Origin: Streptomyces sp. MMBL 11-1 | Lineage (GTDB): Bacteria; Actinomycetota; Actinomycetes; Streptomycetales; Streptomycetaceae | Reading direction: 5' to 3' | Assembly: GCF_028622875.1 (NCBI RefSeq) | Contig: NZ_CP117709.1 | Span: forward strand, 496,001 to 560,000 | Length of the DNA: 64,000 nucleotides | Part shown: positions 1-7,891 of the stretch, in pieces | Position numbering within the stretch: the first letter of the stretch is position 1 | Layout: each line of letters starts with the position of its first letter | Notes under the pieces: generated by a model | What the model saw: only the letters and a program-made list of their open reading frames with translations | The model's database searches: none | Told to the model about the DNA's origin: nothing | Position numbers and translations under genes: made by a program

Positions 1-115
1 CGACCGCCTCGACGAGAGCCCTTTCGGGCCGGGCCCCGACTGACGCTCGGCTCACCAAGCCGCCGGCGGCTCCGGCTCACACGGCCGTCGGCGGCTCTCG
101 GCGCGTCGGCGGCTG

Positions 116-1147
116 TCAGCTCGTCAGGGGTGTGCGCAGCGCCGAGCGCCCGTCACGCCACGCCGCCAGCAGGTGATCCCCGAGGAGGTCCTCCAGGTGA
201 CCGGTCGCCTCGATGCCCAGGACGATGTCGGCCGCCAGTGCGGGCTCGTCCTCCAGCAGGCCGCCGATCACCTCGTGGCGCACCACCTGTTCGTGGACCG
301 CGTCGGCTTCCACGTGCTCGTCGTAGAACCGCTGGGCCGCGCCGCCCGCGCCCGCGCGGCGCAGCGCCTCGGCCAGCCTCCTCGACCCGGGTGACGAGGT
401 GATCTCCACGGCGGCGAAGTGCCCGACCAGCGCGCCGCGCAGCCGCCGGTGGAGTCCGAACAGGGACATCAGGTTGACCGTGGCGAGCGCCTGGGCGGGC
501 GCGGCGTCGAGGTAGCGGCCGTACCGCGCGTCGAGGCCGAGGTCGGTCATCAGGTCGGCGAAGAGCTGGGCGTGGATGTCCTCCGCCCGGCCCGCTCCGA
601 ATTCGTCGAACTCCACGGCGACCATCGCCGCCTTCGCCCGGCCGCGCAGCCTGGGGACCACCCACAGATGCGGATCGGCTTCCTTCAGGTGGTACAGGGA
701 GCGCACGGCGGCGTACTCGCGCAGCTGCCACAGCTCCCCCTCCCGCTGGAGGTGGTGGCTGACGCTGTGGCCGTCGTCCCCGACGGGTTCCAGCTGGAGC
801 GCGTCGACCGCCTGCGCCACGTCCTTCCCACCCGGGCCGCTGTCACGGCGCAGGGCGTCCAGGAAGACGTCCTCGGCCGCGGCGCGCACGCCGAGCAGGG
901 CGGGGTCCCATTCCAGACGCTCGTCCACGCCCGTGAACCCCCGGTAGTGGAGCTCGTACAGGACGTACAGGAGCAGGTGCAGGTCGTCCCCGTACGGGTC
1001 GGAGCGGCGGACCGCCCCGGGATCGGGCAGGCCGGTGCCGCCGCCCGCCAGTACGGCGAGGACGTTCTCACTCAGGGGTCCGCGCGCCCGGGGAAGTCCG
1101 GAGGGGGCGGCGGGGCCCCTGTCGGTGGTGGTGGCCGGGGTCGTCAC
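116..1147 (-). CDS. Iron-containing redox enzyme, haem-oxygenase-like fold
   Basis: Probably a haem-oxygenase-like non-haem di-iron or iron-dependent oxidase (343 aa). The protein is mostly helical. Its C-terminal part carries the spaced acidic/His pattern of this fold: an early HYRGFTGVDERLEWDP segment, a central EFGAGRAEDIHAQLF segment, and RFYDEHVEADAVHEQV, which can supply E/H/D/H ligands. The substrate cannot be read from sequence. I chose the GTG at 1147 because GAGGAGGA lies just upstream and the codon overlaps the stop of the CDGSH gene as GTGA, which implies translational coupling. An in-frame upstream extension to 1243 would overlap the CDGSH gene and reads as low-complexity R/P/G. 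It is the last gene of a minus-strand run with the CDGSH protein and a HemK-like methyltransferase. Confidence 0.75.
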   Translation of the reverse strand: MTTPATTTDRGPAAPSGLPRARGPLSENVLAVLAGGGTGLPDPGAVRRSDPYGDDLHLLLYVLYELHYRGFTGVDERLEWDPALLGVRAAAEDVFLDALRRDSGPGGKDVAQAVDALQLEPVGDDGHSVSHHLQREGELWQLREYAAVRSLYHLKEADPHLWVVPRLRGRAKAAMVAVEFDEFGAGRAEDIHAQLFADLMTDLGLDARYGRYLDAAPAQALATVNLMSLFGLHRRLRGALVGHFAAVEITSSPGSRRLAEALRRAGAGGAAQRFYDEHVEADAVHEQVVRHEVIGGLLEDEPALAADIVLGIEATGHLEDLLGDHLLAAWRDGRSALRTPLTS

Positions 1148-1407
1148 GGTCGGGAGTCCTCCTCGCCCTCCTGGGGCTGTCGGCCGCCGGGCGGGGCCCC
1201 GGAGGGCCCGGCGGGCTTGCGGCGGCGGTGGCTGGTGTCGCACCAGGGGTAGGCGCGGCTGCGGCGGCAGGTGCAGACGGCGACGACGAAGCGGTCGGAC
1301 CGGGCCGTCGTGCCGTCGTCGCCCACGACCTCGACCGGCCCTTCCACCAGAATCGGGCCTTTCGGGTTCAGCACCACGCGTCGCGGTTTCTCATTCCTTC
1401 CGGGCAC
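1144..1407 (-). CDS. CDGSH iron-sulfur domain protein
   Basis: A small (87 aa) protein with one CDGSH-type [2Fe-2S] binding motif, read as CTCRRSRAYPWCDTSH (C-X-C-X8-C-X3-H around residues 46-60). Three cysteines and one histidine ligate the cluster in this family. Members act in electron transfer or redox sensing. The start overlaps the end of the upstream methyltransferase gene by 17 bp, and the stop overlaps the GTG of the downstream iron-enzyme gene. A tight link between a CDGSH protein and a haem-oxygenase-like iron enzyme suggests that it could supply electrons to that enzyme; this is inference from position only. The C-terminal 20 residues are P/G/E-rich and probably disordered. Confidence 0.85.
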   Translation of the reverse strand: MPGRNEKPRRVVLNPKGPILVEGPVEVVGDDGTTARSDRFVVAVCTCRRSRAYPWCDTSHRRRKPAGPSGAPPGGRQPQEGEEDSRP

Positions 1408-2110
1408 GGATCACCACCAGTTCTTCGCGGTCCAGATGGTCCCGCAGCAGGCCCCGGGCCCGCAGCCAGGCGGCCCGGCCGCGGGTGACCGGTCCGAACG
1501 GGATCGTCACCCGGTCGGTCACCGTGACGTCCAGCCCGGCCTCGGACAGCCGGCCGACCGTGTCCTCGGGCCGGCTCAGTCCCGACTGGACCAGCAGGAG
1601 CAGACCGCCGGGGCGCAGGGCGGCGAAGGCGTCGTCGCAGATGCGGTCGAGGACGGCCCGGCCGTCGGGGCCCGCGTCCCAGGAGCGGCCGGCCCCGTGA
1701 CGGGGTACGGACAGACCGGGGGCGGGAACGTACGGGGGGTTGCTGACGACGGCGTCGAACGTGCGGCCCGGCAGGGCCCGGAGCAGGTCCCCCCGCCGTA
1801 CGGTGACGGGCAGCCGGGCGAGCGCGGTGTTCAGCCGTGCGGACGCCACGGCCCGGCGGCTGATGTCCACCGCGGTGACGCGGGCGCCGAGCCGGGCGGC
1901 GTGCACGGCCAGTGCGCCGCTCCCGGTGCAGAGATCCAGCAGGTCCGTGCCCGGGCCGATTCCCTCGCGGCGCATGGCCAGGGCGAGGAGAAGCGTGTCG
2001 GTCTGCGGCCGGTACACACCGGGAAGCCGCACGACCCGGCCCGGCCGTGGGGCTTCCGCGCCCTGCCGCACGGCCCTGCCGGACGCGTGCGGCAGGGCCT
2101 GCCGCCTCAT
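1391..2110 (-). CDS. HemK2/MTQ2-type class I methyltransferase
   Basis: An S-adenosylmethionine-dependent methyltransferase of the HemK/PrmC superfamily (239 aa). It shows the SAM-binding DLCTGSGALAVHAA glycine motif, the acidic strand end TAVDISRRAV, and the diagnostic VVSNPPYVPAP motif, whose Asn-Pro-Pro-Tyr binds the methyl-accepting amide of Gln/Asn. It is shorter than PrmC and lacks the N-terminal helical bundle, which fits the HemK2/MTQ2-like group. The target protein is unknown. I favour the ATG at 2110 with GAGGA upstream; a TTG at 2155 would overlap the stop of the 58-aa gene as TTGA and remains possible. It heads the minus-strand run with the CDGSH and iron-enzyme genes. Confidence 0.75.
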   Translation of the reverse strand: MRRQALPHASGRAVRQGAEAPRPGRVVRLPGVYRPQTDTLLLALAMRREGIGPGTDLLDLCTGSGALAVHAARLGARVTAVDISRRAVASARLNTALARLPVTVRRGDLLRALPGRTFDAVVSNPPYVPAPGLSVPRHGAGRSWDAGPDGRAVLDRICDDAFAALRPGGLLLLVQSGLSRPEDTVGRLSEAGLDVTVTDRVTIPFGPVTRGRAAWLRARGLLRDHLDREELVVIRARKE

Positions 2111-2151
2111 CGGGCCGTCTTCGTCCTCGGGTGCCCGGACCCCTCGACCGG

Positions 2152-2328
2152 TCAACGGCCCGGCCGTCCGTCGGGCCGGTCCCGCCGCTCCTGGCGGCGC
2201 GCCCGTTCCTGCTGCCGCCGGCCCTGGTCCTTGCGGTCCGGGTCGTCGAGCGCCTTGCCGTCCGATTCCGTGACCAGTCCGCGGGCCTTCAGCACCTTGG
2301 CCCGCAGAATCTTGCGGACATCACGCAT
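2152..2328 (-). CDS. Small basic protein of unknown function (58 aa)
   Basis: I do not recognise the family. The start is well supported: AGGAGGA lies four bases before the ATG at 2328. A longer form from an ATG at 2376, also with a GAGGAG site, would add MNRSTMERLLTAQEDT. The N-terminal half (MRDVRKILRAKVLKARGLV) looks helical and basic. The C-terminal half is a charged, disordered run rich in R, Q, D and E. Such short Arg-rich proteins are common in Streptomyces and may bind nucleic acid, but nothing here proves it. It sits immediately upstream of the methyltransferase gene on the same strand and may be the first gene of that run. Confidence 0.55.
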   Translation of the reverse strand: MRDVRKILRAKVLKARGLVTESDGKALDDPDRKDQGRRQQERARRQERRDRPDGRPGR

Positions 2329-2598
2329 CGTGTCCTCCTGTGCGGTCAGCAGTCGTTCCATCGTCGAGCGGTTCATCTCTCCTCGTCCTCGGCACGCACT
2401 CCAGAATCCGTCACGCGGGGCGGGCCCGCTCGCGGTGGCTCGCGCCGTTGTACTGGAGTGACCCCGAACAGCCTCGGCAAACCTGCGCCGCCCCGCTCCG
2501 GGGCGCGGGGCGTGCGCCGGAGGTCCGTCGTAGGCTGGATCCCTCGTTCGGGCCGGCTGGGCCCGGACGAGCGACGAACGGACCGACAGGAGGCCGAG

Positions 2599-3285
2599 GT
2601 GGCCGCACAGACGCCGACCGGCGCGACGGTGGCCGAGGTGATGGCCGAGCTGGCCGCGCTGGAGGATCCCCGAGCGCGCGCGGTGAACGAGAAGCACGGT
2701 GACGATCACGGGGTGAACCTCGGAAAGCTGCGTGCGCTGGCGAAGCGGCTGGGGACGCAGCAGGATCTCAGCCGCCGGCTGTGGGAGACGGATGACACCG
2801 CGGCGATGCTGCTGGCCGTCCTGATCGGTCGGCCGAAGGCGTTCGAGCGGGACGCGCTGGACGCCATGGTGCGTGAGGCCCGCGCGCCCAAGGTGCACGA
2901 CTGGCTCGTGAACTACGTGGTGAAGAAGAGCCCGCACGCCGAGGAGCTGCGGGTGGCCTGGTCCGCCGATCCGGATCCCGTGGTCGCGAGCGCCGGGTGG
3001 GCGCTCACCACCGAGCGCGTCGGGAAGAAGCCCGAGGGCCTCGACCTCCCGGGGCTGCTCGACGTCATCGAGGCGCGGATGAAGGACGCTCCGGCCCGCC
3101 TTCAGTGGGCGATGAACCACTGTCTGGCCCGGATCGGGATCGACCACCCCGGCCTCCGCGCCCGCGCCGTCGGGATCGGCGAGCGGCTGGAGGTGCTCAA
3201 GGACTATCCGACCTCTCCGGGCTGCACGTCCCCGTACGCGCCCGTCTGGATCTCCGAGATGGTGCGCCGGCAGAACGCCGCGTAG
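2599..3285 (+). CDS. DNA alkylation repair protein, AlkD-like HEAT-repeat family
   Basis: A 228-aa all-helical protein of the type annotated as DNA alkylation repair (AlkC/AlkD-like HEAT repeats). Visible features are the N-terminal AVNEKHGDDHGVNLGKLRAL segment, repeated helix pairs with conserved Trp/Asp positions (RRLWETDD, HDWLVNYVVKKSP, ASAGWALTTERV), and the C-terminal LQWAMNHCLARIGI and SPYAPVWI segments. AlkD proteins remove bulky or cationic alkyl bases without base flipping; enzymatic activity of this branch is inferred only. The start is the GTG at 2599 with AGGAGG five bases upstream. It is monocistronic, divergent from the 58-aa gene, and converges on the MFS gene 18 bp downstream. 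Confidence 0.8.
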   Translation: MAAQTPTGATVAEVMAELAALEDPRARAVNEKHGDDHGVNLGKLRALAKRLGTQQDLSRRLWETDDTAAMLLAVLIGRPKAFERDALDAMVREARAPKVHDWLVNYVVKKSPHAEELRVAWSADPDPVVASAGWALTTERVGKKPEGLDLPGLLDVIEARMKDAPARLQWAMNHCLARIGIDHPGLRARAVGIGERLEVLKDYPTSPGCTSPYAPVWISEMVRRQNAA

Positions 3286-3303
3286 CGGAGCCTTCGGCGG
3301 TCC

Positions 3304-4755
3304 TCATGTCCGGGCGGGCGAGGGATCGCCGCCTTCCTCCGCCGAGGCGGGGGCGGGGGCCGGGCCGCCGCCGGGGGCGCGGCGCAGTCCGATGAGCGTG
3401 ACGGTGGTGAGCACGGCGACGACCGCGAGCGCCGCGGACACGCCCAGTACGGCTCGGGCGCCGTCGGTGACCGCCTGGGCTCCGTCGCCGCCCTGGAGGG
3501 TGAAGACCGCACCGAGCGCCGCGGTGCCGACCCCCGCGCCGAGGGATGCGAGGGTGGCGACGGTCCCGGCGACCATGCCGACCCGTTCGGGGGCCGTGAC
3601 CTGCACGGCGACGGCCATCACGGGTGCGCCCGCGATGCCGCCGCCCGCGCCCCAGGCGAGCAGCGGCACCAGGAGCGCCCACCACGGGGTGCCGGGGGTG
3701 ATCAGCAACGCCAGGGCGGCGAAGCCGATGCCCTTGAGCGCGTAGCCGGCGCCGATGACCAGGCCGGGGGGCCGGTCGCCGATCAGCTTGGAGCCGACCA
3801 TGCCCATGACGATCTGGGCAAGGAAGATCGGGGTCATCAGCAGGCCCGCCTCGGTCGGGCTCAGGCCGAGGCCGTCGGAGAAGTACAGCACCAGGTAGAC
3901 GGAGCCGCCGATGGTCAGGACGCGCGAGAGCAGGACGGCCAGCATCGCGCCCAGGAACGCGGGCCGGCCGAACATCCGCAGCTCCAGGGTCGGCGCGGGC
4001 ACCCGGAGCTGTACCGCCAGGAAGGCGGCCAGCGCCAGGCCGGCGGCAAGCAGCACGGCGGTCTCCCGCCCGGACCAGGGGGCGTCGCCGGAGCGGAGCA
4101 TCAGCAGCGTCCCCGCGCCGAGGCCGAGCATGAGCAGCAGGCTGCCGAGCCAGTCCGTCCGCCCGTCCCCCGAAGCACCCGGGGATCGGGGCAGCACGCG
4201 TACGGCGAGCACCCAGGCGGCCACGCCGAGGGGCAGGTTGACCGCGAAGACCGCCCGCCAGCCGAAGCTCTCGGCCAGCACCCCGCCGAGGGTCGGTGCG
4301 AGCAGGCCCGCCGCGGTGGCGAACGAGCCCCAGGCGCCGATCGCGAGGTTGCGCTCCTCGCCCGTGTAGCGGTCGGAGAGCAGTGGAATGCCGTTCACCA
4401 TGATCGCGGCGGCTCCCGCCCCCTGGACCACACGGGCGGCGTTGAGCCACAGCAGATCCGGTGCCACGGTCGCGGCCAGGGACGCCAGGGTGAACACGGC
4501 GATCCCGGCGAGGAACAGGGCACGTCGGCCCCACCGGTCCGACAGGCTTCCGACGACCTGGGTGAGCGCGCCCATGGCGACCATGTACGTCACCACCACG
4601 GACTCGGCCGAGGCTCCGTCCGCGATGTCGGCGCTGATCAGCGGGAGCCCGATGGCCACGATCGTCAGATCGACGACCACCAGACCGGTGGAGGCCATCA
4701 CGAGCACCAGAACCCCGCTCAGCGGCGGAAGACGGCGGGACTTCTGAGCGGGCAT
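3304..4755 (-). CDS. MFS drug-type exporter (DHA2, EmrB/QacA-like)
   Basis: A 483-aa integral membrane protein with about 14 hydrophobic segments, the size and pattern of proton-driven DHA2 multidrug exporters. It carries the N-terminal GLVVVDLTIVAIGLPLI segment of TM1 and the loop 2-3 motif GSLSDRWGRRALF. The first Met is the ATG at 4755; upstream in-frame codons read as low-complexity R/G. The C-terminus is a short P/A-rich cytosolic tail. It is divergently transcribed from a TetR regulator with 152 bp between starts and a candidate operator in between. This is the classic arrangement of an exporter controlled by its own ligand-sensing repressor. The substrate cannot be inferred. Confidence 0.85.
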   Translation of the reverse strand: MPAQKSRRLPPLSGVLVLVMASTGLVVVDLTIVAIGLPLISADIADGASAESVVVTYMVAMGALTQVVGSLSDRWGRRALFLAGIAVFTLASLAATVAPDLLWLNAARVVQGAGAAAIMVNGIPLLSDRYTGEERNLAIGAWGSFATAAGLLAPTLGGVLAESFGWRAVFAVNLPLGVAAWVLAVRVLPRSPGASGDGRTDWLGSLLLMLGLGAGTLLMLRSGDAPWSGRETAVLLAAGLALAAFLAVQLRVPAPTLELRMFGRPAFLGAMLAVLLSRVLTIGGSVYLVLYFSDGLGLSPTEAGLLMTPIFLAQIVMGMVGSKLIGDRPPGLVIGAGYALKGIGFAALALLITPGTPWWALLVPLLAWGAGGGIAGAPVMAVAVQVTAPERVGMVAGTVATLASLGAGVGTAALGAVFTLQGGDGAQAVTDGARAVLGVSAALAVVAVLTTVTLIGLRRAPGGGPAPAPASAEEGGDPSPART

Positions 4756-4860
4756 GCGGGAACCGGCCTCCGGGTGTCGGTGGGCATACGGGCCCGCACG
4801 GCGAGAGCGGGCGGACGGGCCCGGACGGCCCGTGCCCGGCCAGCCTGACCGCACCCACCG

Positions 4861-4886
4861 TTAAAGTCAACATGTGTGAAGTTCAA
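4861..4886. promoter_or_regulatory. Imperfect inverted repeat, candidate TetR operator
   Basis: An imperfect inverted repeat with 11-bp arms (TTAAAGTCAAC and GTGAAGTTCAA, 7 of 11 paired) around ATGT. On the minus strand a TTGACT hexamer lies inside it and could be the -35 box of the MFS exporter promoter. The position, between divergent exporter and TetR genes, suits autoregulation. It overlaps the alternative ATG at 4872 of the regulator, which argues for the later start. Confidence 0.35.
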
Positions 4887-4907
4887 GCGGGACCGTACGC
4901 TGTCGCC

Positions 4908-5597
4908 ATGCCTGCCACGCCTCGCCGCCGCCCCGCCACGCGCAAGGGCCGCCCCGTCCTCACCCGCGAGATCATCGCCGCCAAGGCTCTGGAGATGGCG
5001 GGCGCACACGGGTTCCCGGCCATCACCATGCGCGCCCTCGCCGGCGAACTGGACGTGACCGTACGGGCGTTGTACAACCATGTCGAAGACCGCGGGGAGG
5101 TCGTCAGCCTGGCCGTCGACCTCATGCTGACCTCCTGGAACCCGCCCCCGCTCGACCCCGCGGCCTGGGAGACCTCCGTCGCCGGCTACGCCCGCTCCCT
5201 GCGCGCGCTCTACCGCCGCTGGCCCCGCGCTCTGCCGGTCTCCCTGGACGAGGACACACCCCCGGCCTCGGTGCACCCCAACCGTCTGCTCAACCTGGAA
5301 CGCTTCCTCCGACTGCTGCGCGACATCGGCCTGGACCTCCCGGCGGCGCTCGCGGCACACCGTCAGCTGGCCTTGCTCGTGCTGTCCTTCGCGCTGGTGG
5401 TGGACGGGCCCGCCGGGCAGGCCGGCGACGACCCGAAGACGCTCGTCCCCGACACCTGGCTCACCGCCCACGCCGACCTGGACATTCCCGTCCTCAGGGA
5501 GGCCGCCGCGCTGCCTCTTCCCACACCGGACGAGCAGTTCGACGAGCTCGTGTCGGCGGTCGTCGACCGGATTCGCGGCGGCCTCAGCGCCGGCTGA
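4908..5597 (+). CDS. TetR/AcrR-family repressor (TetR_C_1 type)
   Basis: A 229-aa regulator. Residues about 18-65 form the TetR helix-turn-helix, with ITMRALAGELDVTVRALYNH as the recognition helix region (VTVRALYNHV). The C-terminal ligand/dimer domain resembles the TetR class that controls tetracycline-type efflux. The ATG at 4908 gives a normal basic N-terminus (PATPRRRPATRKGRP). An ATG at 4872 would add 12 residues but overlaps the candidate operator; neither has a strong ribosome site, so a leaderless or weakly initiated transcript is possible. It is divergent from the MFS exporter, which it probably represses until a toxic ligand is bound. Confidence 0.8.
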   Translation: MPATPRRRPATRKGRPVLTREIIAAKALEMAGAHGFPAITMRALAGELDVTVRALYNHVEDRGEVVSLAVDLMLTSWNPPPLDPAAWETSVAGYARSLRALYRRWPRALPVSLDEDTPPASVHPNRLLNLERFLRLLRDIGLDLPAALAAHRQLALLVLSFALVVDGPAGQAGDDPKTLVPDTWLTAHADLDIPVLREAAALPLPTPDEQFDELVSAVVDRIRGGLSAG

Positions 5598-5728
5598 CGC
5601 CCCGCCGTTCCGGGCCGGGCTCCCGGTGGACGGGCTCCGCTCCCCCGGTCAGGGGCAGTCCCGTGCCGCCCCGCCGGGCCGACGGGGGTGCCCCTGAGAT
5701 AGCGGTGGGGCCAGTCGACGACGACCTG

Positions 5729-7891
5729 TCACGCATCCGCCGCTCGCCCACCCGCCCCGGTGGAGTCGGACACGGCCGCCGCGAGGACCCGGTCGGGGCG
5801 GATCGGCAGGTTCCGGTGGCGGGCGCCGGTGGCGTGCCAGACCGCGTTGGCGACGGCCGCCGCCGCGCCCACGATGCCGATCTCCCCGACGCCCTTGATG
5901 CCGACCGGGTCGTCCGGGTCGTGGTCGTCCACCCAGTCCGCCTCGATGTCCGGAACGTCGGCGTGGGTGGCCACGTGGTAGCCGGCGAGATCGGGGGCGT
6001 AGTGACCGCCGCTGTTCCGGTCGCGGACCGCCTCTTCGTGCAGGGCCATGGAGATGCCCCAGGTCATCCCGCCGACGAGCTGGTTGCGGGCGGTGAGCGG
6101 GTTGACGATCCGGCCCGCCGCGAAGATGCCCAGCATGCGGCGCACCCGCACCTCGCCGGTGGCTGTGTCGACGGCGACCTCGGCGAACTGGGCCCCGTAG
6201 GAGTGCCGTTCCTTCTGCGCGAGCGTCCCGAGCGCCTCGGTGGTGTCGGACCGCACCGTGATCCCCTCCGGGGGGATGCTCGTGGTGACCGCGAGCCGCT
6301 CCCGCAGTTCGGCGGCGGCGGCCGTGACCGCCCAGGCCCAGGAGCGGGTGCCCATGGAACCCCCGGCGATCATCGCGGGGCCGAAGTCGCTGTCGCCGAT
6401 GCGGACCCGGACCCTTTCGGGTGCGGTCCCCAGCGCGTCGGCGGCGATCAGGGTCAGCGCGGTACGGGCTCCGGTGCCGATGTCGGCCGCGGCGATCCGT
6501 ACGGTGAAGGAACCGTCCGCCTCCGCCGTGACCAGGGCGGTGGACGGGGCGGCCCCTGCGCCGAAGGAGGCCGCCGCCGTGCCGGTGCCCAGCAGCCAGC
6601 GGCCGTCGCGGCGCGTGCCGGGACGCGGATCGCGGTCGGCCCAGCCGAACCTGCGCGCGCCCTCGCGGAAGCAGGCCGCCAGATTGCGGCTGCCGAACGG
6701 GAGCCCCGAGACGGGACCCACCTCCGGTTCGTTGCGCAGGCGAAGCTCGATCGGGTCGACACCGGCGCGTGTCGCGAGTTCGTCGAGGGCCGACTCGATC
6801 GCGAACGACCCCGGGGCCTCCCCCGGTGCGCGCATCCAGGTCGGGGACGGCACGTCGAGCCGTACGACGTGGTTACCGGTGCGGTGCGCCTCCGCCTCGT
6901 ACATCACCCGGGCGACGCCCGCGCTGGGCTCGACGAACTCGTACACCGTCGACGTCTGGTTCAGGGACAGGTGTTCCAGGGCCAGCAGCCGGCCGTCGGG
7001 GGCCGCGCCGAGCCTGATCCGCTGGGTGGTGGGACTGCGGTAGCCGCCCAGGGTGAACGTCTGCCGCCGGGTCAGCACCACGCGCACCGGGCGCCCCAGG
7101 GCGGTGGCGGCCATCACGGCGGACACCTGGTGGGCGCGCAGGCCCTTGCTGCCGAAGCCGCCGCCGATGTGTTCGGAGCGGACCCGCACCGAGGACGCGT
7201 CGAGGGAGAACATCGCGGCCAGCTCGCTCTGCACCCACCTGGCGCCCTGGTTGGAGTCGACGACCTCCAGCCGGCCGCCGTCCCAGCGGGCGGTCGCCGC
7301 GTGCGGTTCCATCATGCTGTGCTGCTCTTCGGGGGTGGTGTACCGCGCGTCCACCACATGGGCGGACGCGGCCAGCCGGTCCTCCAGGTCGCCCTTCTCC
7401 GTCTCGGCCGGCATATGGCCGTCGGCGGGGTAGGCCCCCGGGTGCCCATCGACGAGCGTGGTGTCGTGGGGCTGCTGGTCGTAGGTCACCACGAGCGCTT
7501 CGGCGGCTTCCCGGGCCTCCTCGGAGGTCTCGGCGACGACCAGCGCGACCGGCCAGCCGGCGAACGGCACCCGGTCGTTCTGGAAGACGGCGCAGGTCGG
7601 GTCCGGCGGGGTGCCGAGCATACCGAGGTAATCGAGGTTCAGACGCGGGGCGTTGCCGTGGTGCAGCACGGTGAGCACGCCCGGCATGTCGAGGACCGGG
7701 GCGGCCTCGACGTCAAGGATCCGCCCCCGCGTCACCGTGGACAGCACGAGCCAGCCGTGGGCCAGGTCCGGATACGGGATCTCGCCCGCGTAGCGGGCCG
7801 CGCCGGTGACCTTGTCGCGGCCCTCGACGCGGGTGTGGGCGACGCCGACGGCTCCGCGCACGGCCGGGGGTCCCGGTGTGGTGGCCGTCAT
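5729..7891 (-). CDS. Molybdopterin-binding large subunit of a PaoABC-type aldehyde/xanthine oxidoreductase
   Basis: The catalytic molybdenum subunit (720 aa) of the xanthine dehydrogenase family, closest in layout to E. coli PaoC/YagR. It contains the substrate/cofactor motifs GGGFGSKG and RAPGEAPG, the GTGARTALTLIAADALG stretch, and the C-terminal GIKGVGEIGIVGAAAAVANA, in which the Glu of VGEIG is the family's catalytic base. Reactions in this family oxidise aldehydes or N-heterocycles with water as oxygen source. Its ATG overlaps the TGA of the FAD subunit gene (ATGA at 7888-7891), so the two are translationally coupled. It is the last gene of the three-gene operon. No XdhC/PaoD-like maturation factor follows. 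Confidence 0.88.
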   Translation of the reverse strand: MTATTPGPPAVRGAVGVAHTRVEGRDKVTGAARYAGEIPYPDLAHGWLVLSTVTRGRILDVEAAPVLDMPGVLTVLHHGNAPRLNLDYLGMLGTPPDPTCAVFQNDRVPFAGWPVALVVAETSEEAREAAEALVVTYDQQPHDTTLVDGHPGAYPADGHMPAETEKGDLEDRLAASAHVVDARYTTPEEQHSMMEPHAATARWDGGRLEVVDSNQGARWVQSELAAMFSLDASSVRVRSEHIGGGFGSKGLRAHQVSAVMAATALGRPVRVVLTRRQTFTLGGYRSPTTQRIRLGAAPDGRLLALEHLSLNQTSTVYEFVEPSAGVARVMYEAEAHRTGNHVVRLDVPSPTWMRAPGEAPGSFAIESALDELATRAGVDPIELRLRNEPEVGPVSGLPFGSRNLAACFREGARRFGWADRDPRPGTRRDGRWLLGTGTAAASFGAGAAPSTALVTAEADGSFTVRIAAADIGTGARTALTLIAADALGTAPERVRVRIGDSDFGPAMIAGGSMGTRSWAWAVTAAAAELRERLAVTTSIPPEGITVRSDTTEALGTLAQKERHSYGAQFAEVAVDTATGEVRVRRMLGIFAAGRIVNPLTARNQLVGGMTWGISMALHEEAVRDRNSGGHYAPDLAGYHVATHADVPDIEADWVDDHDPDDPVGIKGVGEIGIVGAAAAVANAVWHATGARHRNLPIRPDRVLAAAVSDSTGAGGRAADA

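Noticed and set aside
1-115. GC-rich repeats at the window edge (GCCGNCGGCGGCT units)
   Set aside because: Too short and simple to call; may be the 3' part of a gene or terminator outside the window.
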